Below are positions 1-7,095 of a stretch of 64,000 nt of DNA, in pieces. The notes below the pieces were generated by a model. It did not search any database and had not been told where the DNA came from. It saw only the letters and a program-made list of their open reading frames with translations. The number at the start of each line of letters is the position of its first letter. The stretch's first letter is position 1. The DNA is from an uncultured Eubacterium sp. (lineage in GTDB: Bacteria > Bacillota > Clostridia > Oscillospirales > Acutalibacteraceae): contig NZ_CAKSZA010000003.1 of NCBI RefSeq assembly GCF_934525195.1, positions 186,001 to 250,000 of the forward strand, read 5' to 3'. The position numbers and the translations under genes were made by a program.

Positions 1-43
1 AGTTTATTTGTGTTAACAAATTGCCTGATATTAGGATTTTGCA

Positions 44-67
44 GGCGAACACAGTTCGCCCCTACGG
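44..67. repeat. Short GGGGCGAAC-type palindromic repeat
   Basis: GGCGAACACAGTTCGCC followed by CCTACGG. Near-identical copies lie at 5020–5044 and, in the opposite orientation, at 12332–12356. All three are intergenic. The arms GGCGAAC/GTTCGCC can form a stem. Function unknown. Confidence 0.65.
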
Positions 68-241
68 CATTTTTAAAACCCCACCGTCAACACTTCGTGT
101 TGCCACCTTTACTGCGTAGACGCCCCCTTTTGTCTGCGTTGCAGACATTTCCCCCTATTAACGGGGGAATCACCTTGCAACAAGAGGAGGCAAATCGGTT
201 GAATATATTTGGCGTGTTTCAGAGACTTTATTGACAGTCTG
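68..241 (-). mobile_element. MITE-like non-coding repeat, inverted and incomplete copy
   Basis: This stretch matches, in reverse complement, the element described at 48305–48530. Positions 204–241 correspond to the element end seen at 1361–1397 (core CGATAAAGCCCCTGAAACAC with a few changes). Positions 76–108 are the reverse complement of 48375–48407 with essentially no differences, and 182–191 match 48354–48363. The far end expected upstream of about 68 is not recognisable and is replaced by a short palindrome (44–67). No protein is encoded. Mobility is inferred from the repeat structure only. Confidence 0.6.
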
Positions 242-251
242 GGGCTGTATA

Positions 252-355
252 AAGAAAAAAGAGCAGGTGTAACACCTACTCTTTTCCCTCTCTGTCTATA
301 ACAAACTATAGGAGGACAGGTTACCCAAAACGGTTGCGGCTCCGTTTCGAGCGTA
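252..355 (-). ncRNA. Probable small non-coding RNA of about 100 nt
   Basis: A consensus sigma-A promoter (361–389, minus) points to a start near 354, and a strong intrinsic terminator ends the unit at about 255, so the transcript is about 100 nt. No credible open reading frame with a ribosome site lies in it. The predicted RNA has a small hairpin AAACGG/CCGUUU, then a hairpin closed by CUGU/ACAG with inner stem CUAUA/UAUAG, then the terminator hairpin GAGUAGGUG/CACCUGCUC followed by U6. The segment CCUGUCCUCC at 320–311 contains a CCUCC that could pair with Shine–Dalgarno sequences. I do not recognise it as 6S, SRP, tmRNA or RNase P RNA. It could instead be a leader for something beyond the window edge, but only repeats follow. 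Confidence 0.6.
255..283 (-). terminator. Intrinsic terminator of the small RNA
   Basis: Minus strand hairpin GAGTAGGTG/CACCTGCTC (one G·U pair in RNA) with a 3-base loop, followed by TTTTTT. Confidence 0.8.
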
Positions 356-360
356 CCAAC

Positions 361-389
361 ATTATAGTAGAAATTTACCAACTTGTCAA
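361..389 (-). promoter_or_regulatory. Sigma-A promoter of the small RNA
   Basis: Minus strand: TTGACA (389–384), 17-base spacer, TATAAT (366–361). Both hexamers match the consensus perfectly. Confidence 0.8.
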
Positions 390-555
390 GTGAAAAGTTA
401 AAACATTTTTGGTAAAATATACAAAAACGGGAATGAAATTTTATGATGAACCTCATAAAATTAAATTATCACCTTTTAATAGACAAAAACAACAATATTT
501 GTACCATTTGTCGATTTTTGTCGAGAAGTTTTTTGGACTTTTTATTCAAAAAATA

Positions 556-584
556 TTGACACAATACAAATGTTCGACTAATAT
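556..584 (+). promoter_or_regulatory. Sigma-A promoter for the small gene pair
   Basis: TTGACA (556–561), 17-base spacer, TAATAT (579–584). It lies about 100 bases upstream of the first small gene (688). TTGTCGA motifs flank it on both sides (around 508–520, and inverted around 637–645) and could be operator half-sites. Confidence 0.7.
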
Positions 585-607
585 ATGCAGTAGACATTGC
601 GAAATTT

Positions 608-619
608 GAACATAAGTTC
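608..619. promoter_or_regulatory. LexA-like palindrome GAACATAAGTTC
   Basis: GAAC-N4-GTTC, located just downstream of the promoter at 556–584. It resembles the Firmicutes SOS box (GAAC-N4-GTTC core). The central bases do not match fully, so LexA binding is only a suggestion. No other gene is visible between 390 and 687. Confidence 0.3.
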
Positions 620-687
620 GATAAATGCTTGTCTAAAATCGACAAACCACTCAAGTTGATTAATATATATGGAAAGAAGGGCAGAAG

Positions 688-915
688 ATGACAATTAATG
701 AATTGGCTCATGAATATGAGCAACAATACAAGGTGCTTAGCGCAAAACTTGACGCAATGAAGCCGTTGCTGTCTGTGTATCGCGGCGAAGACCTTGTGTC
801 GTTGAGAAGAAAAATTAAAATATATTACGATATGGCTTGTGAATGCAGAAGAACGGCATCAATGCTTTTTGGATATTATGAGGAGGATCACGACAATGAT
901 AGACTTTATCAATAA
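688..915 (+). CDS. Small hypothetical protein, 75 aa
   Basis: I do not recognise this protein. It starts at ATG 688 after a purine-rich site (GAAGGGCAGAAG). The sequence is charged and predicted helical (region 4–45), with no signal peptide or membrane segment. Its last 20 bases overlap the start of the sigma-region-4-like gene at 896, so the two are almost certainly co-transcribed and translationally linked. Small acidic-basic helical proteins paired with an HTH protein occur in Firmicutes accessory regions, and a cofactor or antagonist role is possible but not shown. Confidence 0.6.
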   Translation: MTINELAHEYEQQYKVLSAKLDAMKPLLSVYRGEDLVSLRRKIKIYYDMACECRRTASMLFGYYEEDHDNDRLYQ

Positions 916-1228
916 TTATTATTACGAGGACTATTCTGCGGTGGAGGGAATGGATAGGGAAAAGGCAAAGAAAAAGGCATTTTCGGCTGTTTTGCCTTTG
1001 ATTATGCAGGAGGAATTGACGCCGATGCAGAGCGTTTGCCTAAGATATAGATACGAAAACAACAAAACACAGGCTGAAATTGCGAATTTGCTGAAACTTT
1101 CTCAGCCGACAGTTTCGCGACATATTTCCTCCGCTAAGGAAAAGATGAACAATTCGCTCGGCTACTGCTATATTGCACTTTCAAAAGCGATTGATGAATA
1201 CGACCGCCTTGCAAATTCGTTGGAATAA
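896..1228 (+). CDS. Sigma-70 region 4-like helix-turn-helix protein, 110 aa
   Basis: The start ATG at 896 is chosen because AGGAGG lies at 881–886 with a 9-base spacing; an upstream in-frame ATG has no such site. Residues about 40–85 form a classical HTH (TPMQSVCLRYRYENNKTQAE, then IANLLKLSQPTVSRHISSAK), matching the C-terminal DNA-binding region of sigma factors and related phage or accessory regulators. The N-terminal third is acidic and tyrosine-rich (FINNYYYEDYSAVEG). There is no region 2, so it is not a full sigma factor. It probably acts as a DNA-binding regulator, perhaps together with the overlapping 75-residue product. Target unknown. Confidence 0.65.
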   Translation: MIDFINNYYYEDYSAVEGMDREKAKKKAFSAVLPLIMQEELTPMQSVCLRYRYENNKTQAEIANLLKLSQPTVSRHISSAKEKMNNSLGYCYIALSKAIDEYDRLANSLE

Positions 1229-1360
1229 AGCGATATATGTTATCAGGCAGAAAATGACAGCTATTCACGGCATCACGCACTGTCACCCCGTATTTGCCTG
1301 TTATCTTACATAATATAATATGAAAAAAAGGGCTTTACGGTTACACGCCGTAAAGCCTCA
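1229..1360. other. Intergenic region with a two-tier inverted repeat and a minus-strand terminator
   Basis: CAGGCA (1244–1249) pairs with TGCCTG (1295–1300), and inside it TGACAG (1255–1260) pairs with CTGTCA (1280–1285), giving a nested stem just after the HTH gene. A second hairpin, GGCTTTACGG (1331–1340) with CCGTAAAGCC (1348–1357), is followed on the minus strand by a run of T (1329–1323). That makes it an intrinsic terminator for minus-strand transcripts, probably from the ECF transporter gene. Confidence 0.6.
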
Positions 1361-1686
1361 GACTGTCGATAAAGCCCCTGAAACACGCCAAAATATAATC
1401 AACTGATTTACACCCATTTAAATGTAAAGGAAGCCGGTAATACAAAGTGTTGACGGTAGGGGTCTAAAAAAAGCTGTAAGTATTGAACTTACAGCTTTTT
1501 TGGCGTTTTTCGTTTTTTGCGAACAAGCGAATATAAGGCTTCCAAAAAATCCTTGGATTTTTTGGAAAGAGGAAAAACATATGTAGTATACTTACAAAAC
1601 TCTGTTTTGTTCTATACGGAATATGTTTTGACGATGTACAGCAATGTTCGCAAGAAAACGAAATTCAGAAACTTTCTCAACAATCT
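1361..1686 (+). mobile_element. MITE-like non-coding element, long copy (about 326 bp)
   Basis: The left end (1361–1397) and the reverse complement of the right end (about 1660–1686) are imperfect terminal inverted repeats sharing GA[CT]TGT[CT]GA[TG]AAAG and CTGAA. The segments 1472–1529 and 1636–1682 match 48412–48471 and 48481–48526. Compared with that copy this one has about 105 extra bases (1530–1635). The extra bases carry a perfect 12-base inverted repeat TCCAAAAAATCC/GGATTTTTTGGA (1541–1566) and a nested stem ACAAAAC/GTTTTGT. Internal arms CGTTTTTTGCGAACA and TGTTCGCAAGAAAACG can form one long hairpin. Inside it, GCTGTAAGT…ACTTACAGC (about 1473–1496) followed by T6 could act as a terminator. 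Confidence 0.65.
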
Positions 1687-1697
1687 TTTATAAAATA

Positions 1698-2216
1698 TCA
1701 GATGTACTTTTGGATTTTGATTTTGTCGAGGACTGCACCAACGATGATGAATACGATTGCCGAGCCGACTGCCTGAATGCAAGAAAACGGAACGGATGTG
1801 ATTGCTGTCGGGAACGAATACATAATGCCCTCTGCCAAGAGGTATCCGCCGACTGTGATAAGACCCGAAACTATGGTCATCGGAACTGTCCATTTTGTGA
1901 TGATTTTGTGATTTGTATTTCTGCAAATAAGGATGAACGGAACTGCGTTGAGCGCCTTGATGACTGCGGTTGCCGGTGCCCATTGCGGTGCTCCGGAAAT
2001 GACATCTGCAAGCGCACCGCCGATAGCTGCCGCAAGGGAAGCCCACGGACCGAGCAAACATCCTGCAAGATAAATCATACTGTCGCCAAAGTGAAGATAG
2101 CCTGAATTTATGCCTGTCGGCATTTTGATGAAAGCGGTTGCAACGCAAACAAGTGCCGCCATAAGACCAGTTATGCAAACACGCTTAACCTTGTTGTTTT
2201 TTGCTGTTTTTTCCAT
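1698..2216 (-). CDS. ECF transporter S component, substrate unknown
   Basis: This 172-residue membrane protein has about five or six hydrophobic segments and the conserved pattern GYLHFGDSMIYLAGCLLGPW (about 39–58), followed by a Gly/Ala-rich segment and APATAVIKALNAV. That pattern is typical of the substrate-binding S subunit of energy-coupling-factor (vitamin) transporters of the riboflavin/HMP-like membrane family. It would bind a vitamin or precursor and use a shared EcfA/A'/T module, which is not in this window. The start ATG at 2216 follows CAGGAGAAT. No known vitamin riboswitch is recognisable in the 93-base gap upstream, so the substrate cannot be assigned. The gene is the last of the minus-strand run. 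Confidence 0.75.
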   Translation of the reverse strand: MEKTAKNNKVKRVCITGLMAALVCVATAFIKMPTGINSGYLHFGDSMIYLAGCLLGPWASLAAAIGGALADVISGAPQWAPATAVIKALNAVPFILICRNTNHKIITKWTVPMTIVSGLITVGGYLLAEGIMYSFPTAITSVPFSCIQAVGSAIVFIIVGAVLDKIKIQKYI

Positions 2217-2309
2217 AAAATATTCTCCTGTCGGTTTATTATGAGAATATTATATAGTATGCTTAACCATTTAAAAAGATATAATATTAATAAAATTTAG
2301 GTGTACAGA

Positions 2310-2981
2310 TTAATAAGTCTTAATCATTTCAAAATCCATAGATTTGAGGGTGTCGAGCAAATCGGCGTTGTTGCGAATCGGCTTTTCGGTGATGATTCCG
2401 CCCCTTGCAAGCTGTTTCGGCACATGAAAATCCGAACCCGACACCATCAGCTTATTGTGCTTTTTCGCCCAAGTCTCCGCTTTTTCGTTTGACTCCTTTG
2501 GAGTTTTGCCGTTGTAGACCTCAATTCCGTCAAGGTAGTCGGGATTGCATCGTGTAATCGCAGGTCGAAACGGGTGAGCCTGATACACCAAGTAGCCCTG
2601 ACTGTGCATAAGCTCGCACATCTGCTTTTCCCAAAGTGCAAGCAGATTGCCCTGTTTTCTCAGCCAGTTTTCGTCAACACCGTAAACAAGGTAGTCGTTT
2701 GCGGTTGCATAGTGGCGAATTTCCATTCCGAACATAACGGAAAAATGCTCGTCCTCGTATTTTTTCATTTCAAGATACGGGTCGATATAGCAGTCGATGA
2801 ACTTTTGCGGATTGAAATATCCGTGAGCCAAATCAAAAGTCAGCGGGCTGTAATGGTCGGTTAGGACAATGCCCGAATAGCCTTTTTCCTTGTACATTCT
2901 TGCAATGTCTTTCGGCTCGGTTCTGCCGCATTGACGAGAACCGTATTTTGTGTGAGTGTGTAGTTCGTATTTGTATTTCAT
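2310..2981 (-). CDS. PHP-domain phosphoesterase
   Basis: The 223-residue protein carries the polymerase-and-histidinol-phosphatase fold signature. Near the start is ELHTHTKYGS (metal-binding His residues), then GIVLTDHYS, QAHPFRP and near the C-terminus GSDFHVP. These motifs coordinate a di- or trinuclear metal centre that hydrolyses phosphoesters. The start ATG (2981–2979) overlaps the recG stop as TGATG, which argues for translational coupling and for this start rather than the longer reading frame. Specific substrate (nucleotide, histidinol phosphate or other) is not evident. Confidence 0.75.
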   Translation of the reverse strand: MKYKYELHTHTKYGSRQCGRTEPKDIARMYKEKGYSGIVLTDHYSPLTFDLAHGYFNPQKFIDCYIDPYLEMKKYEDEHFSVMFGMEIRHYATANDYLVYGVDENWLRKQGNLLALWEKQMCELMHSQGYLVYQAHPFRPAITRCNPDYLDGIEVYNGKTPKESNEKAETWAKKHNKLMVSGSDFHVPKQLARGGIITEKPIRNNADLLDTLKSMDFEMIKTY

Positions 2982-4999
2982 CAGTAATCCGTCTTTCTGA
3001 ACATATCGGAAATTTGCCTGCAAAGCTCAGGGAAATTGTCAAGATTCGGGTCGTCTTTGAGGATGAATTTTGCACATTCTTGGCATTGCTCAAGAATTTT
3101 TGTATCCTCAAGCATATCCGCAATTTTGAGCTGTGGCAAACCGTGTTGTCTTGTGCCGAAGAAGTCGCCCGGACCTCTTGTTTTTAAGTCGTAGTCCGCA
3201 ATTTTAAAGCCGTCATTGGTTGATTTAAGCAATTTTAAACGCTCAACAGATGACTCCGATTTGTTGTCGGACACCAAAATGCAAAAGCTTTTGTCCTTGC
3301 CTCTGCCGACTCTGCCACGAAGCTGATGAAGTTGCGACAAGCCGAAACGGTCGGCATTTTCTATGAGCATAACGGTTGCGTTCGGCACATCAACGCCAAC
3401 TTCAACAACCGTTGTTGAAACAAGAATTTGAACATTACCTTTTGCAAATTCCTGCATAACTTTGTCTTTTTCTTTCGGCTTCATTTTGCCATGGAGAAGT
3501 CCGAGATTATATCCCTGAAAAACCTCGGTTGAGAGCTTGTCGGCATATTCTTTTGCCGAAAGCAAATCGCTGTCGTTGTCGTCAACAAGTGAGCAAACAA
3601 TGTATGCCTGATTGCCGTTGTCAACAGCTTTTTTGATAAATTTATATATGCGTTGATGGTAAGCGCTCGTCACCAAATCTGTGCGAATTTCCTGTCTGCC
3701 CGGTGGTAGTTCGTCAAGCACGCTAATGTTTAAATCGCCGTAAATAATCAACCCCATTGTGCGTGGAATCGGGGTTGCCGACATAACAAGCAGGTGCGGA
3801 TTGTTGCCTTTCATAGCAAGGCTGGAGCGTTGCTCAACACCGAATCGGTGCTGCTCGTCCGTGCACACCAATCCTAAGTTTTTGAATTCAACATCATTTT
3901 GAATAAGTGCGTGAGTGCCGATAATCAAATCAATTTCGCCGTCGTAAAGTGCAAGCTTGATTTTCTTTTTTTCAGCCGCCTTTGTTGAGCCTGTCAGCAG
4001 GGCAATTTTTATATCCGTGCGGTCAAACAGCTTGCAAAAGCTCTCGTAGTGCTGGGTTGCAAGGATTTCGGTAGGCGCCATCATTGCGGTTTGAAATCCG
4101 TTTTTTATGACGGTGTACATAACCGCACCCGCAACGGCGGTTTTGCCCGAACCGACATCACCCTGAATAAGTCTGTTCATCTGCCTGTCGCCGTTTAGGT
4201 CGGCAATGCAGTCGGCAACCGCTTTTTTCTGTGCGTTTGTCGGGTCAAACGGCAGAAGCGAATAAAATTCTTCGCTGAAATCAAGAGGCATTTTCAACAA
4301 ATTCTTTGTTGCTCTCTTGCTTTTTAGTTTCATCAAACCGAGTTGGAGGGTCAATAGTTCCTCAAAAATCAGCCTGCGTCTTGCGATTTCGATATTTTCC
4401 TCTTTGTCAGGGAAGTGAATTTGCCTGATTGCGAAGTTGAGCGAACAAAGATTGTATTCGGTCAGCAGATATTCGGGCAGAGTGTCGGGAATTGCTCCGA
4501 CTTTGTCAAGACCCACCTTGACCACCTTTTCGATAATCTTTGACGAAAGGTTTGTGGTTGCGGGATAAATCGGCTCAATGCCTGTCGCTTTTTCTGCTTT
4601 TTCGATTTGAGGCGAGCTCATAGACGCCTCAGTGAATGTTCTGTCAACCTTGCCGTAAAGAATGTAGTCGTCAAAGGTTCGCAAGGCTTTTGCAAGATAG
4701 GCGTTGTTGAAAATCGTAACGTGGATGACGGTTTCGCCGTCTGTAAAATTGCATTTGTAGAGGGTGAGTCCTTTTCTTATTTTTGCCTCTTTCACAGGGG
4801 TAATCATAGTTGCCTTGATGAAAGCAGACTCTCCTGATTTGACATCTTTGACCGTGAGCGTTTTGCTCCAGTCAATGTATTTTCGTGGATAATAATTGAT
4901 AAGGTCCTGCAAAGTGTAAACGCCCAACTTATTGAAAAGTTGGGCTCTTTTATCTCCTACACCTTTTATGAATTGAATGTTGTAATCACTGTAATCCAT
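2981..4999 (-). CDS. recG: ATP-dependent DNA helicase RecG
   Basis: The 672-residue protein is full length for RecG, a superfamily 2 helicase that remodels stalled replication forks and Holliday junctions. The N-terminal wedge/OB domain (about 1–230, beginning IQFIKGVGDKRAQLFNKLG) is followed by the motor: Walker A QGDVGSGKTAVAG, the DEQH box CTDEQHRFGVEQR, SATPIPRT, and C-terminal motifs HGKMKPKEKDKVM and QLRGRVGRG. It sits directly after yloV, as in many Firmicutes, with a 49-base gap that contains a short palindromic repeat, and is coupled to the PHP gene downstream. Confidence 0.95.
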   Translation of the reverse strand: MDYSDYNIQFIKGVGDKRAQLFNKLGVYTLQDLINYYPRKYIDWSKTLTVKDVKSGESAFIKATMITPVKEAKIRKGLTLYKCNFTDGETVIHVTIFNNAYLAKALRTFDDYILYGKVDRTFTEASMSSPQIEKAEKATGIEPIYPATTNLSSKIIEKVVKVGLDKVGAIPDTLPEYLLTEYNLCSLNFAIRQIHFPDKEENIEIARRRLIFEELLTLQLGLMKLKSKRATKNLLKMPLDFSEEFYSLLPFDPTNAQKKAVADCIADLNGDRQMNRLIQGDVGSGKTAVAGAVMYTVIKNGFQTAMMAPTEILATQHYESFCKLFDRTDIKIALLTGSTKAAEKKKIKLALYDGEIDLIIGTHALIQNDVEFKNLGLVCTDEQHRFGVEQRSSLAMKGNNPHLLVMSATPIPRTMGLIIYGDLNISVLDELPPGRQEIRTDLVTSAYHQRIYKFIKKAVDNGNQAYIVCSLVDDNDSDLLSAKEYADKLSTEVFQGYNLGLLHGKMKPKEKDKVMQEFAKGNVQILVSTTVVEVGVDVPNATVMLIENADRFGLSQLHQLRGRVGRGKDKSFCILVSDNKSESSVERLKLLKSTNDGFKIADYDLKTRGPGDFFGTRQHGLPQLKIADMLEDTKILEQCQECAKFILKDDPNLDNFPELCRQISDMFRKTDY

Positions 5000-5019
5000 A
5001 ATTATTGACCTTTAATAGA

Positions 5020-5044
5020 AAGCGAACGCAGTTCGCCCCTACGA
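5020..5044. repeat. Short GGGGCGAAC-type palindromic repeat
   Basis: AGCGAACGCAGTTCGCCCCT plus ACG, a copy of the element at 44–67 and 12332–12356. It lies in the gap between yloV and recG. Confidence 0.6.
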
Positions 5045-5048
5045 TGTA

Positions 5049-6671
5049 TTATTCTACCGAAATAAGATAGTAGTACACAGGCTGTCCGCCGTTTACGATA
5101 CTTACCTCGATGTTGCTTCCGTATTTTTCGGTGAGTTTTTCTTCAATCTTTTGTGCGTCCTCCTCGGTTGCGTCCTCACCGTAAATAATTGTCACAAGTG
5201 CGTTTTCGTCAGGGTTGAACAGTTCGTCTGTTGCGGAAAAAGCAATTTCCTCTCTGTCCTCGCCGATGAACTTGATGGCGCCGTTGCAAAGTCCCATAAT
5301 CTGGCCTTCTTTGATTGGTTTGCCGTCAACCTCGCTGTCACGAGCCGCAAAGGTAACCGATGCGGTTTGAACATTGCCTGCCGCCTGCATCATTGTGTCA
5401 ATATTTTCTTCCTTGTCTGCCGTTTCGTCAAAGGCAAGCATAGCGGAAATTCCCTGAGGAACTGTCTTTGTTTCAAGCACAACAACCTCTCTGTCGTTCA
5501 CGCTGTTCTTTGCCATTTGCGCCGCCATAATGATGTTCTTGTTATTTGGCAAAACATACACAATTTTTGCCGGAACTTTCATAATAGCCTTAATGATGTC
5601 GTCGGTTGACGGATTCATTGTTTGACCGCCGCTGACAACAATATCTGCACCGAGGTCGGAGAAAAGTTCCGTGAGTCCCTCGCCTGCACAAACCGATACA
5701 AAGCCGTAGTCATTTTCAGGCTCTGCAATTTCGTTTTCGTCGGTTTCGTTTTGCTCCTCCTGTTTTGGAGTTGCAAGATTTTGAATGTTTATGTCAAAAA
5801 GTTGACCGTATTTTGTGGCAGTTTGCACAATAGTGCCGAGTTGCTCACTTGTCACCTTAACGGCGATTTTGCCGTTTTCCTCGTGAACTTCAACGTCACT
5901 GCCGATAGCTTCAAGATAAGCTCTGAGTTTGATTGAGTCGCTCTCTTTTGCACCGTGTTCCTTTTGAATAACAAATTCGCAACGGTATCCGCTTTGAGCC
6001 TCATCGCTTGCAGAAGATTTTTTGTCTGTGATTGCTTCCTCACCGATAGGGCGGATAATCACATTGTTGATGAACACCGATTTCATACCCTCAAGGATGA
6101 GTAAGAAGCCCTGACCGCCTGCGTCAACAACTCCTGCCTGCTTGAGGACAGGGAGCATTTCAGGTGTTTTTGCGAGCGCTTCCTTTGCCGCTTCAATTGC
6201 CGCTAAGAATACTTCGATAGGTTCGTTGTTGCTCGGTGCAAATTCTTCTGCCGCCTCTGCAGCACATCTCACTACTGTGAGGATTGTGCCCTCGGTTGGC
6301 TTCATTACTGCCTTGTATGCCGCATCGCTTCCCATACGGAATGCGTGTGCAATATCGTTGCCGTCAGCTTTTTCAATACCCTTGAAAGCCTTTGAAAAGC
6401 CACGGAATATAAGTGAAAGAATAACGCCCGAGTTTCCTCTTGCGCCGCGAAGAAGGGCTGAAGCCACTCTTTTTGCAACATCGCCGAGGTTGCTGTCGTC
6501 CTCCATATTTTTTATATCGTCCGATGCCGATGCAATTGTCATCGACATATTTGTGCCCGTGTCACCGTCAGGAACGGGGAAAATGTTGAGTGCGTCAACT
6601 GCCTGTCTGCTGTTTGCTATGTTGTTTGCGGCGGAAATAACACCGTCACGAAACATCTGTCCTGTAATCAT
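5049..6671 (-). CDS. fakA: DAK2-domain protein YloV / fatty acid kinase FakA-like
   Basis: 540 residues, the usual length. The N-terminal DhaL/DAK2 kinase domain (about 1–200) shows the nucleotide/Mg site NIFPVPDGDTGTNMSMT and GARGNSGVILS. The C-terminal half carries the DegV-like region (SGGQTMNPSTDDI, PNNKN). In staphylococci the homologue FakA phosphorylates fatty acids delivered by FakB for phospholipid synthesis. No FakB (DegV) gene is in the window, so the partner is elsewhere. It starts 15 bases after asp23/yloU, preserving the yloU–yloV pair, and is followed by recG. Confidence 0.85.
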   Translation of the reverse strand: MITGQMFRDGVISAANNIANSRQAVDALNIFPVPDGDTGTNMSMTIASASDDIKNMEDDSNLGDVAKRVASALLRGARGNSGVILSLIFRGFSKAFKGIEKADGNDIAHAFRMGSDAAYKAVMKPTEGTILTVVRCAAEAAEEFAPSNNEPIEVFLAAIEAAKEALAKTPEMLPVLKQAGVVDAGGQGFLLILEGMKSVFINNVIIRPIGEEAITDKKSSASDEAQSGYRCEFVIQKEHGAKESDSIKLRAYLEAIGSDVEVHEENGKIAVKVTSEQLGTIVQTATKYGQLFDINIQNLATPKQEEQNETDENEIAEPENDYGFVSVCAGEGLTELFSDLGADIVVSGGQTMNPSTDDIIKAIMKVPAKIVYVLPNNKNIIMAAQMAKNSVNDREVVVLETKTVPQGISAMLAFDETADKEENIDTMMQAAGNVQTASVTFAARDSEVDGKPIKEGQIMGLCNGAIKFIGEDREEIAFSATDELFNPDENALVTIIYGEDATEEDAQKIEEKLTEKYGSNIEVSIVNGGQPVYYYLISVE

Positions 6672-6686
6672 GGTTGTCCTCCGAGT

Positions 6687-7061
6687 TTAGTTAATACTGT
6701 CGATGCCTTCGACATGAACATTTACTTCGGAAACCTTCAAGTCTGTGGTGCTTTCGATAGTGTAGCGAACTTTGTTAACAATGCTGTCCGCAATGGCATT
6801 GATGTTTACACCGTATGACACAGCGATAGAAAGGTCAACCACTAATGCGCCGTTGACGCTCTTGATTGTTACGCCCTGATTTGATGTGTCAAGGTCAACG
6901 CCGTCAACTCTGCTTTTGATGGCATACTTTATTGTTTGCACAGGGTTTGCATTCACCATTCTTGTAACGCCGAAACAGCTTTGTGCCGCATTACCGACAA
7001 GTCTGGCAAAATAGTTGTTGGTGATTTCTATATATCCGTTTGGATTTTCGTATTTAATCAT
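6687..7061 (-). CDS. yloU: Asp23/Gls24 family protein (YloU-like)
   Basis: A 124-residue soluble protein of the Asp23/Gls24 envelope-stress family. The start at 7061 follows AAGGAGAA; the longer reading frame lacks a site and runs through the neighbouring gene. Characteristic segments are GYIEITNNYFARLVGNAAQS, NGALVVDLSIAVSYGVNI and the C-terminal VSEVNVHVEGI. Partners and exact role are unclear in the family. The genomic link to yloV is conserved in Firmicutes. Confidence 0.85.
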   Translation of the reverse strand: MIKYENPNGYIEITNNYFARLVGNAAQSCFGVTRMVNANPVQTIKYAIKSRVDGVDLDTSNQGVTIKSVNGALVVDLSIAVSYGVNINAIADSIVNKVRYTIESTTDLKVSEVNVHVEGIDSIN

Positions 7062-7095
7062 AGATTTCTCCTTTTCGATTAAGTCGGTGAAAATA

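Noticed and set aside
109..456. 115-residue frame on the minus strand
   Set aside because: It runs through the sRNA promoter, the sRNA, its terminator and the repeat, with no ribosome site and no plausible protein features.
1644..2105. 153-residue cysteine-rich frame on the plus strand
   Set aside because: It is antisense to the ECF transporter gene, has no ribosome site, and its cysteines are reverse-complement artefacts of Ala/Gly-rich membrane codons.
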